From: Mycoplasmopsis caviae
Lineage (GTDB): Bacteria > Bacillota_I > Bacilli_A > Mycoplasmatales > Metamycoplasmataceae
Assembly (NCBI RefSeq): GCF_024498215.1
Contig: NZ_CP101806.1
Span: 1-64,000, forward strand
Reading direction: 5' to 3'
DNA length: 64,000 nt
Shown here piece after piece: positions 45,914 through 55,936 of this stretch (position 1 is the first letter of the stretch; each line of letters begins with the position of its first letter). The translations under genes and the position numbers were made by a program. Below the pieces are notes generated by a model. It was not told the DNA's origin, did not search any database, and worked only from the letters and a program-made list of their open reading frames with translations.

Positions 45914-45936
45914 AAAAACCTGTCAAACAGGTTTTT
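45914..45936 (+). terminator. Original terminator of the ZIP gene
   Basis: Stem AAAAACCTGT / ACAGGTTTTT with a short loop and T-rich 3' arm. It lies just after the right repeat, so before IS insertion it would have been about 30 bases past the ZIP stop. Confidence 0.7.
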
Positions 45937-45958
45937 AGAAAAATTACAAATTTTAAAA

Positions 45959-45992
45959 AATACCTGTGCTTATTTAAGTAAACACAGGTATT
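45959..45992 (-). terminator. Terminator of dhaKLM
   Basis: Stem AATACCTGTG / CACAGGTATT, adjoining the dhaM stop at 45995, with TTTTTTAA after the stem on the minus strand. Confidence 0.75.
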
Positions 45993-45994
45993 TT

Positions 45995-46384
45995 TTATAA
46001 GGTTTTTTCAAATTCTTTTGTTTGTTTGATTTCCTCAAGAATATCTTGCAATTTTTTATCAGGATTATTTGATGCAGTAGCAACAACCAATGATTCAACA
46101 AATGGACCATTTACCAAATGAACATTATTTCGACCACACATTTCAATAGCCATTTGAGTGTTCATTAGTGAAGAACCTAACTCACAAAAAACAAGAACAT
46201 TTTCACTTGGTTCAATTGAATTAATAGCTTCCATAATAATTGTTGAATCTGTGCCATATTCACTTGAGTCTTTTAAACCAGAAGCATTAATAATCTTAAA
46301 GTCTGAATACTTCATTATGCTTGCTAATTTTATAGTCTCTTCAGCTAATGCTTTATTATGACTAACAACTACAAAATGAATCAC
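45995..46384 (-). CDS. dhaM: PTS-dependent dihydroxyacetone kinase, phosphotransfer subunit DhaM
   Basis: A 129-aa EIIA-like protein. The phosphorylated His lies in the opening MIHFVVVSHNKALAEE (His 9), as in DhaM. It accepts phosphate from HPr and passes it to ADP held in DhaL. It lacks the extra HPr and EI-like domains of the long E. coli form. The start is GTG 46384, placed directly after the dhaL stop with no gap, so the two are translationally coupled. LVNGPFVESLVVA near the middle is typical of the family. Confidence 0.9.
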   Translation of the reverse strand: MIHFVVVSHNKALAEETIKLASIMKYSDFKIINASGLKDSSEYGTDSTIIMEAINSIEPSENVLVFCELGSSLMNTQMAIEMCGRNNVHLVNGPFVESLVVATASNNPDKKLQDILEEIKQTKEFEKTL

Positions 46385-46978
46385 TTAGATCTCCTTAAAA
46401 ATTGTTTCTAAAATAATTAACATTGTCAGCGAACCAGGGTCATGAGTACCTTTGCTTCTTTCTCCTAGATAACTTGCTCGACCTTTTGTTGCAATTAAAT
46501 CTTTTGATTTTTCAAAATTTTCACGTGCAATTTTTAAAGAAGATTCAAAAGCTACTTTGAATTCAGTGCCATTGCTAATTAGTTTGTGAAATTCTGCGAC
46601 AAAAGGACTTAAAATATCAACGAAAGTTTTTTCTCCAACATGTGCCTTACCTCGTTGTTCAATTCCTATTGAGGCTTCCAAAAGCATTTTGTCCAATGTT
46701 TGCTCTTTTGCTGCTTTCATAAATGCAGTAGCAAGAAGAGGACCAGATGAACCCCCAACTTTTGACATAAGTGTCATAGCACAAGAATTTAAAACTTCAG
46801 CAACACTTTTCGATTCAAATTTTGGAAGATCTTGTTGAATTTGCGAGAAACCACGCTTAATATTAATTCCATGGTCTCCATCGCCAATTAAACGATCTAA
46901 TTCAGTTAATTCATCAGCTCTTTCAATTAAGTTTTTAGAAATTTCATTTAATACGTGTAATACTTTTTTTGTTTCCAT
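46385..46978 (-). CDS. dhaL: Dihydroxyacetone kinase ADP-binding subunit DhaL
   Basis: A 197-aa DhaL. It has LDRLIGDGDHGINIKRGF with the Asp residues that hold the two Mg ions and ADP, and VGGSSGPLLATAF. It transfers phosphate from DhaM to dihydroxyacetone bound in DhaK. It begins two bases after the dhaK stop and ends at the dhaM start. Confidence 0.94.
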   Translation of the reverse strand: METKKVLHVLNEISKNLIERADELTELDRLIGDGDHGINIKRGFSQIQQDLPKFESKSVAEVLNSCAMTLMSKVGGSSGPLLATAFMKAAKEQTLDKMLLEASIGIEQRGKAHVGEKTFVDILSPFVAEFHKLISNGTEFKVAFESSLKIARENFEKSKDLIATKGRASYLGERSKGTHDPGSLTMLIILETIFKEI

Positions 46979-46980
46979 AA

Positions 46981-47958
46981 TTAAAACATACTGTTTTCTA
47001 CTTTAAAGTCTAAATATTTCTTAGTTGTTTTACTTAATTTCAAAATACTAATTGAAAAACCTGGCATTTCAAGAGATGTCATATAGTTTCCTACATATGA
47101 TTTATGGATTTTAACACCCTTAGCTTCAAGTTGCATATTAACATCTCTATTAATTATGTTTAATTCCATTAAAGTTGTGCCACCTAAACCATTTACAAGA
47201 ACTGCGACTTCTTCACCATTTAGATTAACTTCTTTAAGCAGTCTTTCCAACATGTCGCTTACATGTTCGCTTGCTTTCTTAAGTTTTTCTTTTGCAGTTC
47301 CTGGTTCACCGTGGATACCAAGGCCCATTTCAATTTCATCCTCAGCAAGTTCAAAACTCTTCTTGCCACTTGCCGGAATTGTTGCTCCACCTAATGACAT
47401 ACCAATTGTTTTAACATTATCAATAACTTCTTGTGCAATTTTCTTTACAGTTGATAGATTTTTTCCATCTTCTGCAGCACTACCAGCAATTTTGTGTACA
47501 AAAACTGTACCAGCAACTCCACGACGGCCAACAGTATATAAACTATTTTCAACTGCAATATCATCAGCAACAATAACTTCTTCAACTTTTGTGCCATTAG
47601 CTTCTGCCATTTCAGCTGCCATTTCGAAGTTCATTACATCCCCTGTATAGTTTTTGATTACAAGTAATGTTCCTTCTTTTGTAGAAACTGTTTCAATAGC
47701 CTTAAGAATTTGGTCAGGTGTTGGAGAAGTAAAAACTTCCCCTGAAACAGCTGCATCTAAAAGACCATAACCAACAAAGCCAGCATGGGCTGGTTCATGC
47801 CCTGCACCACCACCCGATATCAATGTTACTTTGTTTGTTTTCTTTGCTCTAGCAATAACATTGAAGTCAGGAACTTTTTTAAGATCCTTTCTAGCATAAA
47901 CAAGACCTTCTAACATTTCAGGTACTACATTTTCAACTTGATTAATTAGTTTTTTCAT
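46981..47958 (-). CDS. dhaK: Dihydroxyacetone kinase substrate-binding subunit DhaK
   Basis: A 325-aa DhaK. Key blocks are GGGAGHEPAHAGFVGYGLLD and LGIHGEPG, the latter with the His that binds dihydroxyacetone covalently. With DhaL and DhaM it forms a PTS-driven kinase making dihydroxyacetone phosphate for glycolysis. ATG 47958 has TAGGAGAT upstream. About 70 bases remain between its start and the IS1202-like copy B, so the promoter may be intact or may have been cut off. Confidence 0.95.
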   Translation of the reverse strand: MKKLINQVENVVPEMLEGLVYARKDLKKVPDFNVIARAKKTNKVTLISGGGAGHEPAHAGFVGYGLLDAAVSGEVFTSPTPDQILKAIETVSTKEGTLLVIKNYTGDVMNFEMAAEMAEANGTKVEEVIVADDIAVENSLYTVGRRGVAGTVFVHKIAGSAAEDGKNLSTVKKIAQEVIDNVKTIGMSLGGATIPASGKKSFELAEDEIEMGLGIHGEPGTAKEKLKKASEHVSDMLERLLKEVNLNGEEVAVLVNGLGGTTLMELNIINRDVNMQLEAKGVKIHKSYVGNYMTSLEMPGFSISILKLSKTTKKYLDFKVENSMF

Positions 47959-48001
47959 ATTTATCTCCTATACATTTTGTTAATATTTTACTCTTTTTAA
48001 T

Positions 48002-48028
48002 AGGCACATTTTTTAATTGGTAATTATG
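48002..48028. repeat. Left 27-bp target duplication of IS copy B
   Basis: Perfect match to 50199-50225. It begins AGGCACATTTTTT. Confidence 0.93.
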
Positions 48029-48123
48029 TAATGGTTTTATTTTATTTTGTCCACCCTGTTTTTATCTTTTATTTTGTCCATTTTTAGGTTTCAATTATTA
48101 TTTTAAAAAGGAGAATTTAAATT

Positions 48124-49525
48124 ATGGAAAATCTTGTAATTAAAACCAGATTTCAAGCAGTTGATACAGGTAAAACAACTGATTATGAAGATAAAAAAAT
48201 TTTAGATTTAAAAAATTCAACAATATTGAAATAGACCAAATGCAGAAATATCAAAAATATTAGGAAAATTGGGTTGTAGAACATCAACAAAAACAATTAA
48301 AAGATATAGAAATCAAATATTGATTGCATCTACAAATAACCAAGATGCAATCAGTATATCACATGGTAATAAAAATAAACTTAGGGGTGTGAAAGTAAGT
48401 GATTCAGTTATTATTGATTTAACTAATAGATATTATGAATTAGTGGAACATATTGAGAAGATATCAAAAGGTGATCTTAGTGTAGCCTTGTTGCATTTTT
48501 ACAATAATGAGTCTTACTAATGATGAAAAAAATTGTTGCCTTTCACTACCTTTTATAAAAGAATGCTTAGACTTGGTTATTGTAGTTCATATGCAACGAG
48601 AAAAGTAAAAAATGGGCTAAGAGAAGAAGAATGTTTTTAGAAAACGGTCAAGATATTTCTAAAATCGAGGCACAGTTTATTAAAATTTATGAAAAAATTC
48701 TAAATAAAAATCCATTAAAAGGCGTTTACCAAAATAAAAGTTCTGACTATGATTTTGGGCAAATTATTGAAATTGATGCAACACCACTTCATCTTTTTGG
48801 AGAAAGTAAGAAGTACCATATTTATAATGCTGTTGATACGGCAACAAAATGTTTGTTAGCAATCTGAATTGACATTGAGGAAACAACAATTGGATATCAA
48901 AATCTTCTAACACAATTATTTAAAAGGTATGGCATTCCACAAGTAATAATAACGGATAGAAGAAGAACTTTTGAGGTTCAGATAGTACAAGAACAAATAT
49001 GGAAGAAGCACTAAATGCAAGAGGAATTGAACTTATAACAAGCAAGAATCCAAAGGCAAAACCAAATGTTGAAAGATCATTTTGAACATTGCAAAGATGA
49101 ATAGGAACATTCTTTCATACAAACGGAATCAACTGTTTTGAAGACTTTTGGGAAAAATTGAACTTTTAATTGATGAATACAACAAACAATTTAAAAAGGC
49201 CGAAGCAGTAAGTAAAAATCAAATGTTTTTAGAAAGCCAAATACTGAAATTTTTGAAGAAGAGATGAATCTTGTAATTAAAAGAAAAATAGTTAATCATA
49301 CTGTGAGATATGACAACAAATATCTTGCTCCATTTGATAATAATGGCGCTAGGGTTTCTATGTTTGAAAGTGGAGAGGCAAAGTCTTATGGTAACTCCTG
49401 AAAATAAATTATTCTTTGTTGAGGGGAAAAGAAAATATGAAGCCAGAGTACCGAAAGGAAACGAATTGAGTGCAATCGATGTATATGCAATATCAAAAAT
49501 CTTGATCCACAACATCAAGGTGTAA
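48124..49525 (+). pseudogene. IS1202-like DDE transposase, frameshifted (copy B)
   Basis: Carries the same upstream frame breaks as copy A, plus further ones in the catalytic half: T5 to T4 near 48969, T5 to T4 near 49146, A6 to A5 near 49213 and an inserted T near 49384. So even the 298-aa catalytic frame that is open in copy A is broken here. The DDE blocks remain recognisable when frames are joined. Confidence 0.75.
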
Positions 49526-49744
49526 GAGCCTACAATTAAAACCATGCTTCATAATAGAACATGAACATCCAGTACATTTGAAAAACTTGAAAATATATTT
49601 AAGAATTCTGCAAACCCAAACAATAAAGACATTGAATTTATTAAAAACTATTAAGTGAAAATCTTGAAAAGTTAAATGATATTACAAAAGAAATGAAGGA
49701 ATTTATTGACGCTAATTACAAATCATTTAAGTAAGTTTTTCTTG

Positions 49745-49895
49745 TTTCTTCTTTTTTAAAAGAAGAAAGCCTGTCTTGCAAGACAAAAAGAAGTTTTGCT
49801 TCTTAAGACCGACAGGTCTTAATAAGAGCCAACGGCTCAATACTTATTAAATAAGTTATTTTTTATTTCAATCAACAATTTATTTGTTGATTGAA
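49745..49895. repeat. Train of seven consecutive hairpins in IS copy B
   Basis: Same seven inverted repeats as 25856-26007. The second has changed from TGTCTT-agc-AAGACA to the longer perfect TGTCTTG/CAAGACA, and the first keeps pairing after a compensating length change. Confidence 0.85.
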
Positions 49896-50198
49896 GAATA
49901 TTTAAAAAGAAATTAACAAATGATGTCAATCCCCAAAAGTTATGAAAAAACTTTAGGATTGAAGACAAAATGAATTAATTAAAAGCAACTTCTTAATGAT
50001 GTTGTATGTTTTAATATGCAAAATTTTAAAAAATGTAATTTAACATTTAAAAATGCGGTAAACCTTAATGTTGTACACACAAAAACAAAAAATAACACAT
50101 TTTTTTGCTGTTTTAGTTAAAAAATAGCCAAACTTTTATGTGTTTTGGCTATAATTTTTACAACCTTAAAAATTGGACAAAATAGAAGAAAATTATCA

Positions 50199-50225
50199 AG
50201 GCACATTTTTTAATTGGTAATTATG
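50199..50225. repeat. Right 27-bp target duplication of IS copy B
   Basis: Perfect match to 48002-48028. Confidence 0.93.
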
Positions 50226-50277
50226 CATAAAAAATCATATAAATTTTGCATTCAAAAAATGCCACCAAAAAATAATT

Positions 50278-50283
50278 TATAAT
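50278..50283 (+). promoter_or_regulatory. Candidate -10 box of glpF
   Basis: TATAAT 38 bases upstream of the glpF start and downstream of the IS target repeat, so this promoter element survived the insertion. Confidence 0.45.
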
Positions 50284-50320
50284 TTTATTGTTAATTAAAA
50301 TTGTAAAGGAATGAAATAAT

Positions 50321-51112
50321 ATGAACGGAATTATTTTTGATTGACATTATTTGCTTGGTGAATTTATTGGAACATTTGTTCTAGTCTTACTTGGCAATGG
50401 AGTTTGTGCTGTAAATAATTACAAAAAAATGTATGGTAAATCTGGTGGTTGACTAATGATTGCTGTTGGTTGAGCACTAGCGGTGCTTTTTGGAGCATTA
50501 ATTGCTGATGCTTGCGGTGCTCCTGGACACTTAAATCCTGTGGTAACAATTACTGCTTTACTTGCAATAGGCATGTTTGCACACTTGCATGCTGTTCTCT
50601 ACTTTTTGATGATTGCAATGCAATTTGCTGGAGCAATATTTGCACAAGTTGTTCTTAACTTTTTAAACTGACATCATATTAAAGAAAATGACTTTAGTGC
50701 ACTTAAAGGTTCAAGTTGTACAGGACCAACACACAGAAATGCATGAGTAAGAAATTTCTCATACGAATTCATCGGAACACTATTACTTCTTATTGTAATC
50801 TTTGTTGTTAATGTAAACAATAAATTACCATACATTTCAATATCAATTGTTGCTATAGGTCTTTCATTAGGTGCTGTAACAGGTTATGCAATTAACCCTG
50901 CTCGTGATTTAGGTCCAAGACTTGTTTATTATGCAATGACCAAATTACCAGCATTTAGAAGTAGCTTAATTGATGAAGAAACTAAAAAAATTAAAGCAGA
51001 ATATTCAGCAGACCTTAAATATGGTTTCTTAATCCCTACATTAGCACCTATGACAGCAGCTATTGTTGTAGGTTCAGGTCTACTAATTAAAACCTTAATG
51101 TCAACAATGTAA
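50321..51112 (+). CDS. glpF: Glycerol uptake facilitator (aquaporin family)
   Basis: A 263-aa six-helix channel. The two pore half-helices are GHLNPVVT (NPV in place of the usual NPA) and GYAINPARDLGPR, the latter with the Asp after NPAR that marks glycerol facilitators rather than water channels. AAAGGA lies upstream of ATG 50321. It is divergent from dhaKLM, pointing to a glycerol/dihydroxyacetone uptake unit; glycerol kinase and oxidase are not in the window. Confidence 0.92.
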
Positions 51113-51130
51113 TATAAATATTTAGGCTAA

Positions 51131-51162
51131 ACAAAGCATGATTTTTGATGCTTTGTTTTTTG
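51131..51162 (+). terminator. Terminator of glpF
   Basis: Stem ACAAAGCAT / ATGCTTTGT followed by TTTTTT, 18 bases past the stop. Confidence 0.85.
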
Positions 51163-51226
51163 TTTCTTTATGATGGTTAATTAGATCTGTTAGAGTTTTA
51201 AAAAGTAGTCATTTAATCCACAAAAA

Positions 51227-51244
51227 AGTCTATAAAACAGGACT
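51227..51244. terminator. Hairpin with recurrent CTATAAAACAG loop
   Basis: AGTC-CTGTTTTATA-GACT then TTTTTT on the minus strand, downstream of the phosphoketolase terminator. May be a second stop signal. Confidence 0.5.
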
Positions 51245-51299
51245 ATTCATTTATTTTGGAAATTGAAAAATTGGTTAGTCAACAGTAAAATTCAAACAA

Positions 51300-51327
51300 A
51301 AAAATGAACCTTTTTAAGTTCATTTTT
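51300..51327 (-). terminator. Terminator of phosphoketolase gene
   Basis: Stem AAAAATGAAC / GTTCATTTTT immediately past the stop at 51338; T-rich on the minus strand. Confidence 0.75.
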
Positions 51328-51337
51328 CGGGATTTAA

Positions 51338-53713
51338 TTATTTATTAAGACTTTCTCATTTTCAGTTTTTAACTTCTGGAATATCAGTTCCAACTTCACG
51401 GATGTACTTGTTGTGGAATTGAATAGTTTGTTCCATTTTATCCATAAATGGTTTTGCTTCTGAACAGTAAACAGCTTTTGCTGCATCACTAGCCATGTGG
51501 AATCTATCCATGTGGCTTAATTGTCTAATGTCAAACGATGTTGTAATGTCTCCATTTTCTCTATAACCATGAGCAATTAAATTGTGGTTGTGACGGTCAA
51601 AGAATATATCTCTTAAAATACCTTCGTAACCATGGAAAGCAAATAAAACAGGTTTGTCTTTTGTAAAGATTGCGTCAAATTCTTCATCACTTAAACCACG
51701 TGGATCAATATTTGGATGTCTTAATTTTAGTAAATCAACAACATTAACAAATCTGATCTTTAGTTCTGGATATTCTTTGTTAAGTATTGAGATAGCAGCT
51801 AATGCTTCAAGGTTTGGTTCTGTACCACTTGCTACTACAACTAAGTCAGGAGTTTCATCTCTTGAACATGTTGAAGCCCAATCAATAATGTCTAAACCTT
51901 TTTCTACTAATCTTTCAGCTTCTTCAACTGTATAGAATTGGTATCTAGGTTGTTTAGATGAAACAATTAAGTTAATAACATTTCTTTCACTGAATGCTTT
52001 ATCCATAACAGCTAATAATGTGTTTGTATCAGCTGGTAAGTATTCTCTAATTAATTCAGGTCTTTTGTCTGCAAGGTGACCAATTAACCCTGGATCTTGG
52101 TGCGTGTAACCATTATGATCTTGTTGGAAAGCAGTTGAAGTTGCAATAACATTTAACGATGGGTAGTCATTTCTTCATACAATTTCTTTTGCTTTTCTTA
52201 ATCACTTCATATGTTGTGTAATCATTGAATCAACAACTCTTAAGAATGATTCATATGAAGCAAACACACCATGACGGCCTGTTAATACATAACCTTCTAG
52301 AAAACCTTCTGCTTGGTGTTCTGAAAGTTGTGAGTCAATGATTCTACCTGCAGGGCTAAGAGCTTCATCTAACTTAGAATCGATTTTTTCCATTCATTGA
52401 CGGTTTGTAACTTTAAATAAGTTATATAAACGATTTGATTTAGTTTCATCAGGTCCAAAAATTCTAAAGTTATCTGGATTTCTTTTAACAAGGTCAGCAA
52501 AATATGTACCTAATTCAACCATATCTTGTGCAACAACTGAACCTGGTTTGTCAAATTGAAGAGCAAATTTTCTTCAGTCTCCAAGTTTCATAACTTTAGG
52601 GTTAATTCCACCATTGGTAATTGGATTAACTCCCATTCTCTTTTTACCTTTTGGTGCAAGTGCAGCAATTTCCTTAACTAGTTTACCTTTGTTGTCAAAC
52701 AATTCTTCAGGTTTATATGATCTCAATCATTTTTCAAGTTCTGCCACATGTTCCATATCTTCAGATGTAATTGGAAGTGGAACTTGGTGAGCACGGAAAC
52801 TACCTTCAATAGCTTCTTTGTTTCACGATTTAGGACCTGTTCAACCCTTAGGTGTTCTTAAAACAATCATAGGTCAGATTGGTCTTTTAGCTTTTTCTGC
52901 TTCTTTTTTACGAGCTTTTGTTTGGATTGATTGAATTTTTTCGATTACTTCATCTAAGGTTTTAGCCATTAATTCATGCATTATTTCTGGCTTGTCACCT
53001 TCAACAAAATAAGGTTCTCATCCCATACCTTTAAAGTATTGTTGCAATTCTTCATTACTTTTACGGCTTAAAATTGTAGGGTTTGAAATCTTACCACCGT
53101 TTAAGTGAAGAATTGGTAATACAGCACCATCATTTACTGGGTTAATAAATGAGTTTGAAAATCAACTTCCGGCAAGAGGTCCTGTTTCAGCTTCACCATC
53201 ACCAACAACTGTTGCAGCAATAACTTGTGGGTTATCAAGAATTGCACCTGTTGCATGTGAAATGGCATAACCTAATTCACCACCTTCATGGATTGAACCG
53301 GGTGTTTCAGGAGCAGCGTGTGATGCTGTTCCACCAGGGAACGAGAAGTATTTAAATAAGTGTTGCATTCCTGCTTCATCTTGTGTTACATGAGGAAATA
53401 ATTCAGTGTAACTGCCATCTAAATATGAGTTAGATGTCATAACTTGACCGCCATGTCCTGGTCCTTCAATATAGAACATGTTTAAGTCATATTTGTTAAT
53501 AACTCTATTTAAATGAGCATAAATAAAGTTTTGGCCTGAAATAGTACCTCAGTGACCAATTGGATAAACTTTAACATCCTCAGAAGTTAAAGGATGTCTT
53601 AAAAGAGGATTGTTTCTTAAGTAAATTTGACCAACAGAAAGATAGTTTGCAGCTCTTCATCAAGCATGAACTTTTTCAAGGTATTCTTTACTATCAAATT
53701 CTTTTTTGTTCAT
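51338..53713 (-). CDS. xfp: Xylulose-5-phosphate/fructose-6-phosphate phosphoketolase
   Basis: A 791-aa thiamine-diphosphate enzyme of normal phosphoketolase length. It cleaves xylulose 5-phosphate (and perhaps fructose 6-phosphate) with phosphate to acetyl phosphate plus a triose or tetrose phosphate; acetyl phosphate then yields ATP through acetate kinase. Marks are GPGHGG, the TPP/Mg region [24 protein letters not shown] and [16 protein letters not shown]. Many Trp codons are TGA, and the end is NWKWESLNK. ATG 53713 follows AGGAGATCAA. It stands alone between terminators. Confidence 0.95.
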
Positions 53714-53892
53714 TTGATCTCCTTATTATTTTTTGCATTTGTTAGTCTTTCTAAAGTTTGGTTTAGTAACCAGAGGAATAGATTGACAAATTTGTATTCT
53801 CCCGCTTTTGTTACTTACAAATTGCTAAAAAATTATATCTTAATTTAAGACTAATATTGATAATTAACATAAGTAACATATTAAAAATAAAA

Positions 53893-53911
53893 ATCCTAAC
53901 TGTGTTAGGAT
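53893..53911 (-). terminator. Terminator of the YtxK-like methylase gene
   Basis: Stem ATCCTAAC / GTTAGGAT then TTTTTATTTTT on the minus strand, ten bases past the stop. Confidence 0.85.
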
Positions 53912-53921
53912 AAGTGGTATG

Positions 53922-55342
53922 TTAGAAACTGCTTTCATATTCCTTGGTGTCAATGTCAAAGTCATCTTTAACTTCGTATTCTTGTGTTTCACTTTGTGAA
54001 TTATCTTGTTGAGAATCTTCTTCTTGAAGAAGACCAAAGTAAAACACACTCGAAGTATCAACCGAACTTGAACGAGATGAGAAGTTTGTTGCGATTTGAT
54101 AAAAGTGTCTAAAATCTTTTGAATTGAAAAATTCAAGGTCTTTTTCACTAATTTTTGTAAGTGGTTCAAGCATATAAAGTTTGTCGCTAACAGCAGTATT
54201 TGCAGGTTTACGAGTAACTGAAATTTGGTTTGGGTTCATAAACAGGATGTACAAGTCTTCACGGCTTAAAGTTTTAGCTAAATTTGTATTAGGCTTAATT
54301 GAATTTAAACTTACGAACAAGTCGCTACCATCATTATTTTTAACATATTCGTTGTTTGAATTTAAGTTTGAAGGTTGAATTAATCAAACTGATTCACTTT
54401 CATTATATGTTGTTTGTGGGATTGAATTCTTCATTATATTTAATGAATTAAAGTTCATTCTTCTTGCAATTGAATTAAAGAAACTATTACGATATAGAAT
54501 TCAATTAGGATATGTTTTTGAAGTTAAAAATCTTTGGTTGATTTCATGCATTTTTTCAAATCTTGCTGAATAAACAATTGTAGTATTACTCATTGAAACC
54601 TTTTTAGAAAGATTAGCAAAAAGAATTATATTTTCATTATTAATTCCATTGTATCCAAGTGTGTCAAGGTCAATAATGTGATCAATGGTGTATTTTGAAA
54701 TTTCTCTTCTTAATTCTTGGTATTCATTTGTTGATACAAAATTTTTTGTAAGCACAATAACAAAATATTTAGCTCACTTCTTACCTTGCATTAGGTACAA
54801 TGGTGCAAGGCTTTGTAAAAATTTGTTTTCTTTTGTAAAACCGGATGAGACATTCTTGTGTTTGGTAAATCACTAATTAATAAGTCAATTGGCTCATTAG
54901 TTCTTTTTGCTAAAAAGTCTGCTTTTTGAAAACTTACACCAAAAGTAATCTTAAGTTTAATCATTTTTGACAATGCACGAGCAATTGCTATTGTGTCTTC
55001 ATCTGTATCATAAAAAGTAATACTTAATTTGTCTTTGTCTCCGTATTTTTCAATAATAAGAGGTAAAAATATTCCAACTCCACATAAAGGATCAACAATA
55101 GTTAATTCTTTACTTCTGATGTTTGGAAGTCTTTTAAAAATTGAATTTAATAAGCTATCATCAGCATAAAAAGGCTTTTGACCAAGTCGTAAAAAGTTAG
55201 CATATTGAGCTAGTTGGTACATTGATTTAACATCCATAAATTTAGGATTTTTTTCAATGTATTTAATCAAGTTTTTAATCTCAGTAAGTTGTTCTTTTTT
55301 AATAATATCTTTAATATTTTTTTCTGTTAATGAGCCAAACAT
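53922..55342 (-). pseudogene. N6-adenine DNA methylase-like protein (YtxK type), frameshifted
   Basis: The N-terminal ~180 residues contain a SAM-binding fold: motif I VDPLCGVGIFLPL, acidic FYDTDED, and SDLPNTR where DNA-adenine methylases have NPPY. This is like YtxK-type proteins, in which the catalytic motif is often degenerate. The frame stops near 54790; the continuation KYFVIVLTKNFVSTNEY lies in another frame and runs to TAA 53922. One more T in the T4 run of the gene (A4 at 54837-54840) restores a ~473-aa protein. The C-terminal ~40 residues are acidic and Gln/Ser-rich. True DNA methylation activity is doubtful. Confidence 0.68.
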
Positions 55343-55481
55343 AATGCCCCCTATTTGTAAATGAATAATTATTTAATATTTCTTATAAATTTAAATTTTA
55401 GTTATATATTAAAATTATAATATATTAACATAAATTTAATTTGCTTTTAATTGCAAAAAATATTTAGTATTTAATTTTTTA

Positions 55482-55510
55482 CCGAAAAACCTATAAAACA
55501 GCCTTTTCAG
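55482..55510. terminator. Hairpin with recurrent CTATAAAACAG loop
   Basis: CCGAAAAACC / GCCTTTTCAG arms (with mismatches and wobbles) around TATAAAACA. It lies in the 280-bp gap before the tRNA pair; nothing else is visible in that gap. Confidence 0.45.
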
Positions 55511-55622
55511 TCAAAAAAAGCAAGCGAAATTAAAAAATAATAGTTGAAAAACAAATTTTTTCTATTAAAATTAAGTATGCAAAAAATGTTTTTATACTAT
55601 AATTACATTGCTTATGCAAAAT

Positions 55623-55706
55623 GGAGGGGTAGCGAAGCGGCCAAACGCGGGTGGCTGTAACCCACTTCCTCACGGTTCGGGGGTTCGAATCCCTCCCCCT
55701 CCACCA
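55623..55706 (+). tRNA. trnY: tRNA-Tyr (anticodon GUA)
   Basis: Acceptor GGAGGGG / CCCCTCC, anticodon GTA in the loop CTGTAAC, a long variable arm (CTTCCTCACGG region) as expected for a type II tRNA, T arm GGGGG-TTCGAAT-CCCTC, encoded CCA. Confidence 0.95.
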
Positions 55707-55709
55707 TTT

Positions 55710-55784
55710 TGCCCCATAGCCAAGCGGTAAGGCAACGGGTTTTGGTTCCGTCACGCGTTAGTTCGAATCTAACTGGGGCAACCA
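55710..55784 (+). tRNA. trnQ: tRNA-Gln (anticodon UUG)
   Basis: Acceptor TGCCCCA / TGGGGCA, anticodon TTG in loop TTTTGGT, T arm GTTAG-TTCGAAT-CTAAC, encoded CCA. Three bases after tRNA-Tyr, so probably one transcript. Confidence 0.95.
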
Positions 55785-55787
55785 TAT

Positions 55788-55808
55788 ATCGTCGAAAGGC
55801 GATTTTTA
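55788..55808 (+). terminator. Terminator of the tRNA pair
   Basis: Stem ATCGTC / GGCGAT with a GAAA tetraloop and a T run, directly after tRNA-Gln. Confidence 0.8.
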
Positions 55809-55867
55809 TTTTTACTAAATCTTCTTAATTTTATTAACCGGTCTGGTTTCTGTATAACCCTAAATCG

Positions 55868-55920
55868 AAAATAGAAAAAGTGAAGTGCTGTAATCAACAA
55901 CTCTTCACTTTTTCTATTTT
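55868..55920. terminator. Long bidirectional hairpin
   Basis: Perfect 18-bp stem (AAAATAGAAAAAGTGAAG with its complement) around a 17-base loop, A-rich on one arm and T-rich on the other. It sits between the tRNA transcript and the convergent lipoprotein gene. Confidence 0.8.
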
Positions 55921-55936
55921 CAGTTTATTAAATTTA

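Larger units (their letters stand above)
48029..50198 (+). mobile_element. IS1202-like insertion sequence, copy B (2170 bp)
   Basis: About 99% identical to copy A (24136-26310), with the same ends and a perfect 27-bp target duplication, so it inserted recently. Differences from copy A are a dozen substitutions and several one-base homopolymer changes. It separates dhaK from glpF. Confidence 0.92.

Noticed and set aside
55530-55754. Reading frame antisense to tRNA-Tyr and tRNA-Gln
   Set aside because: It is the complement of two certain tRNA genes.
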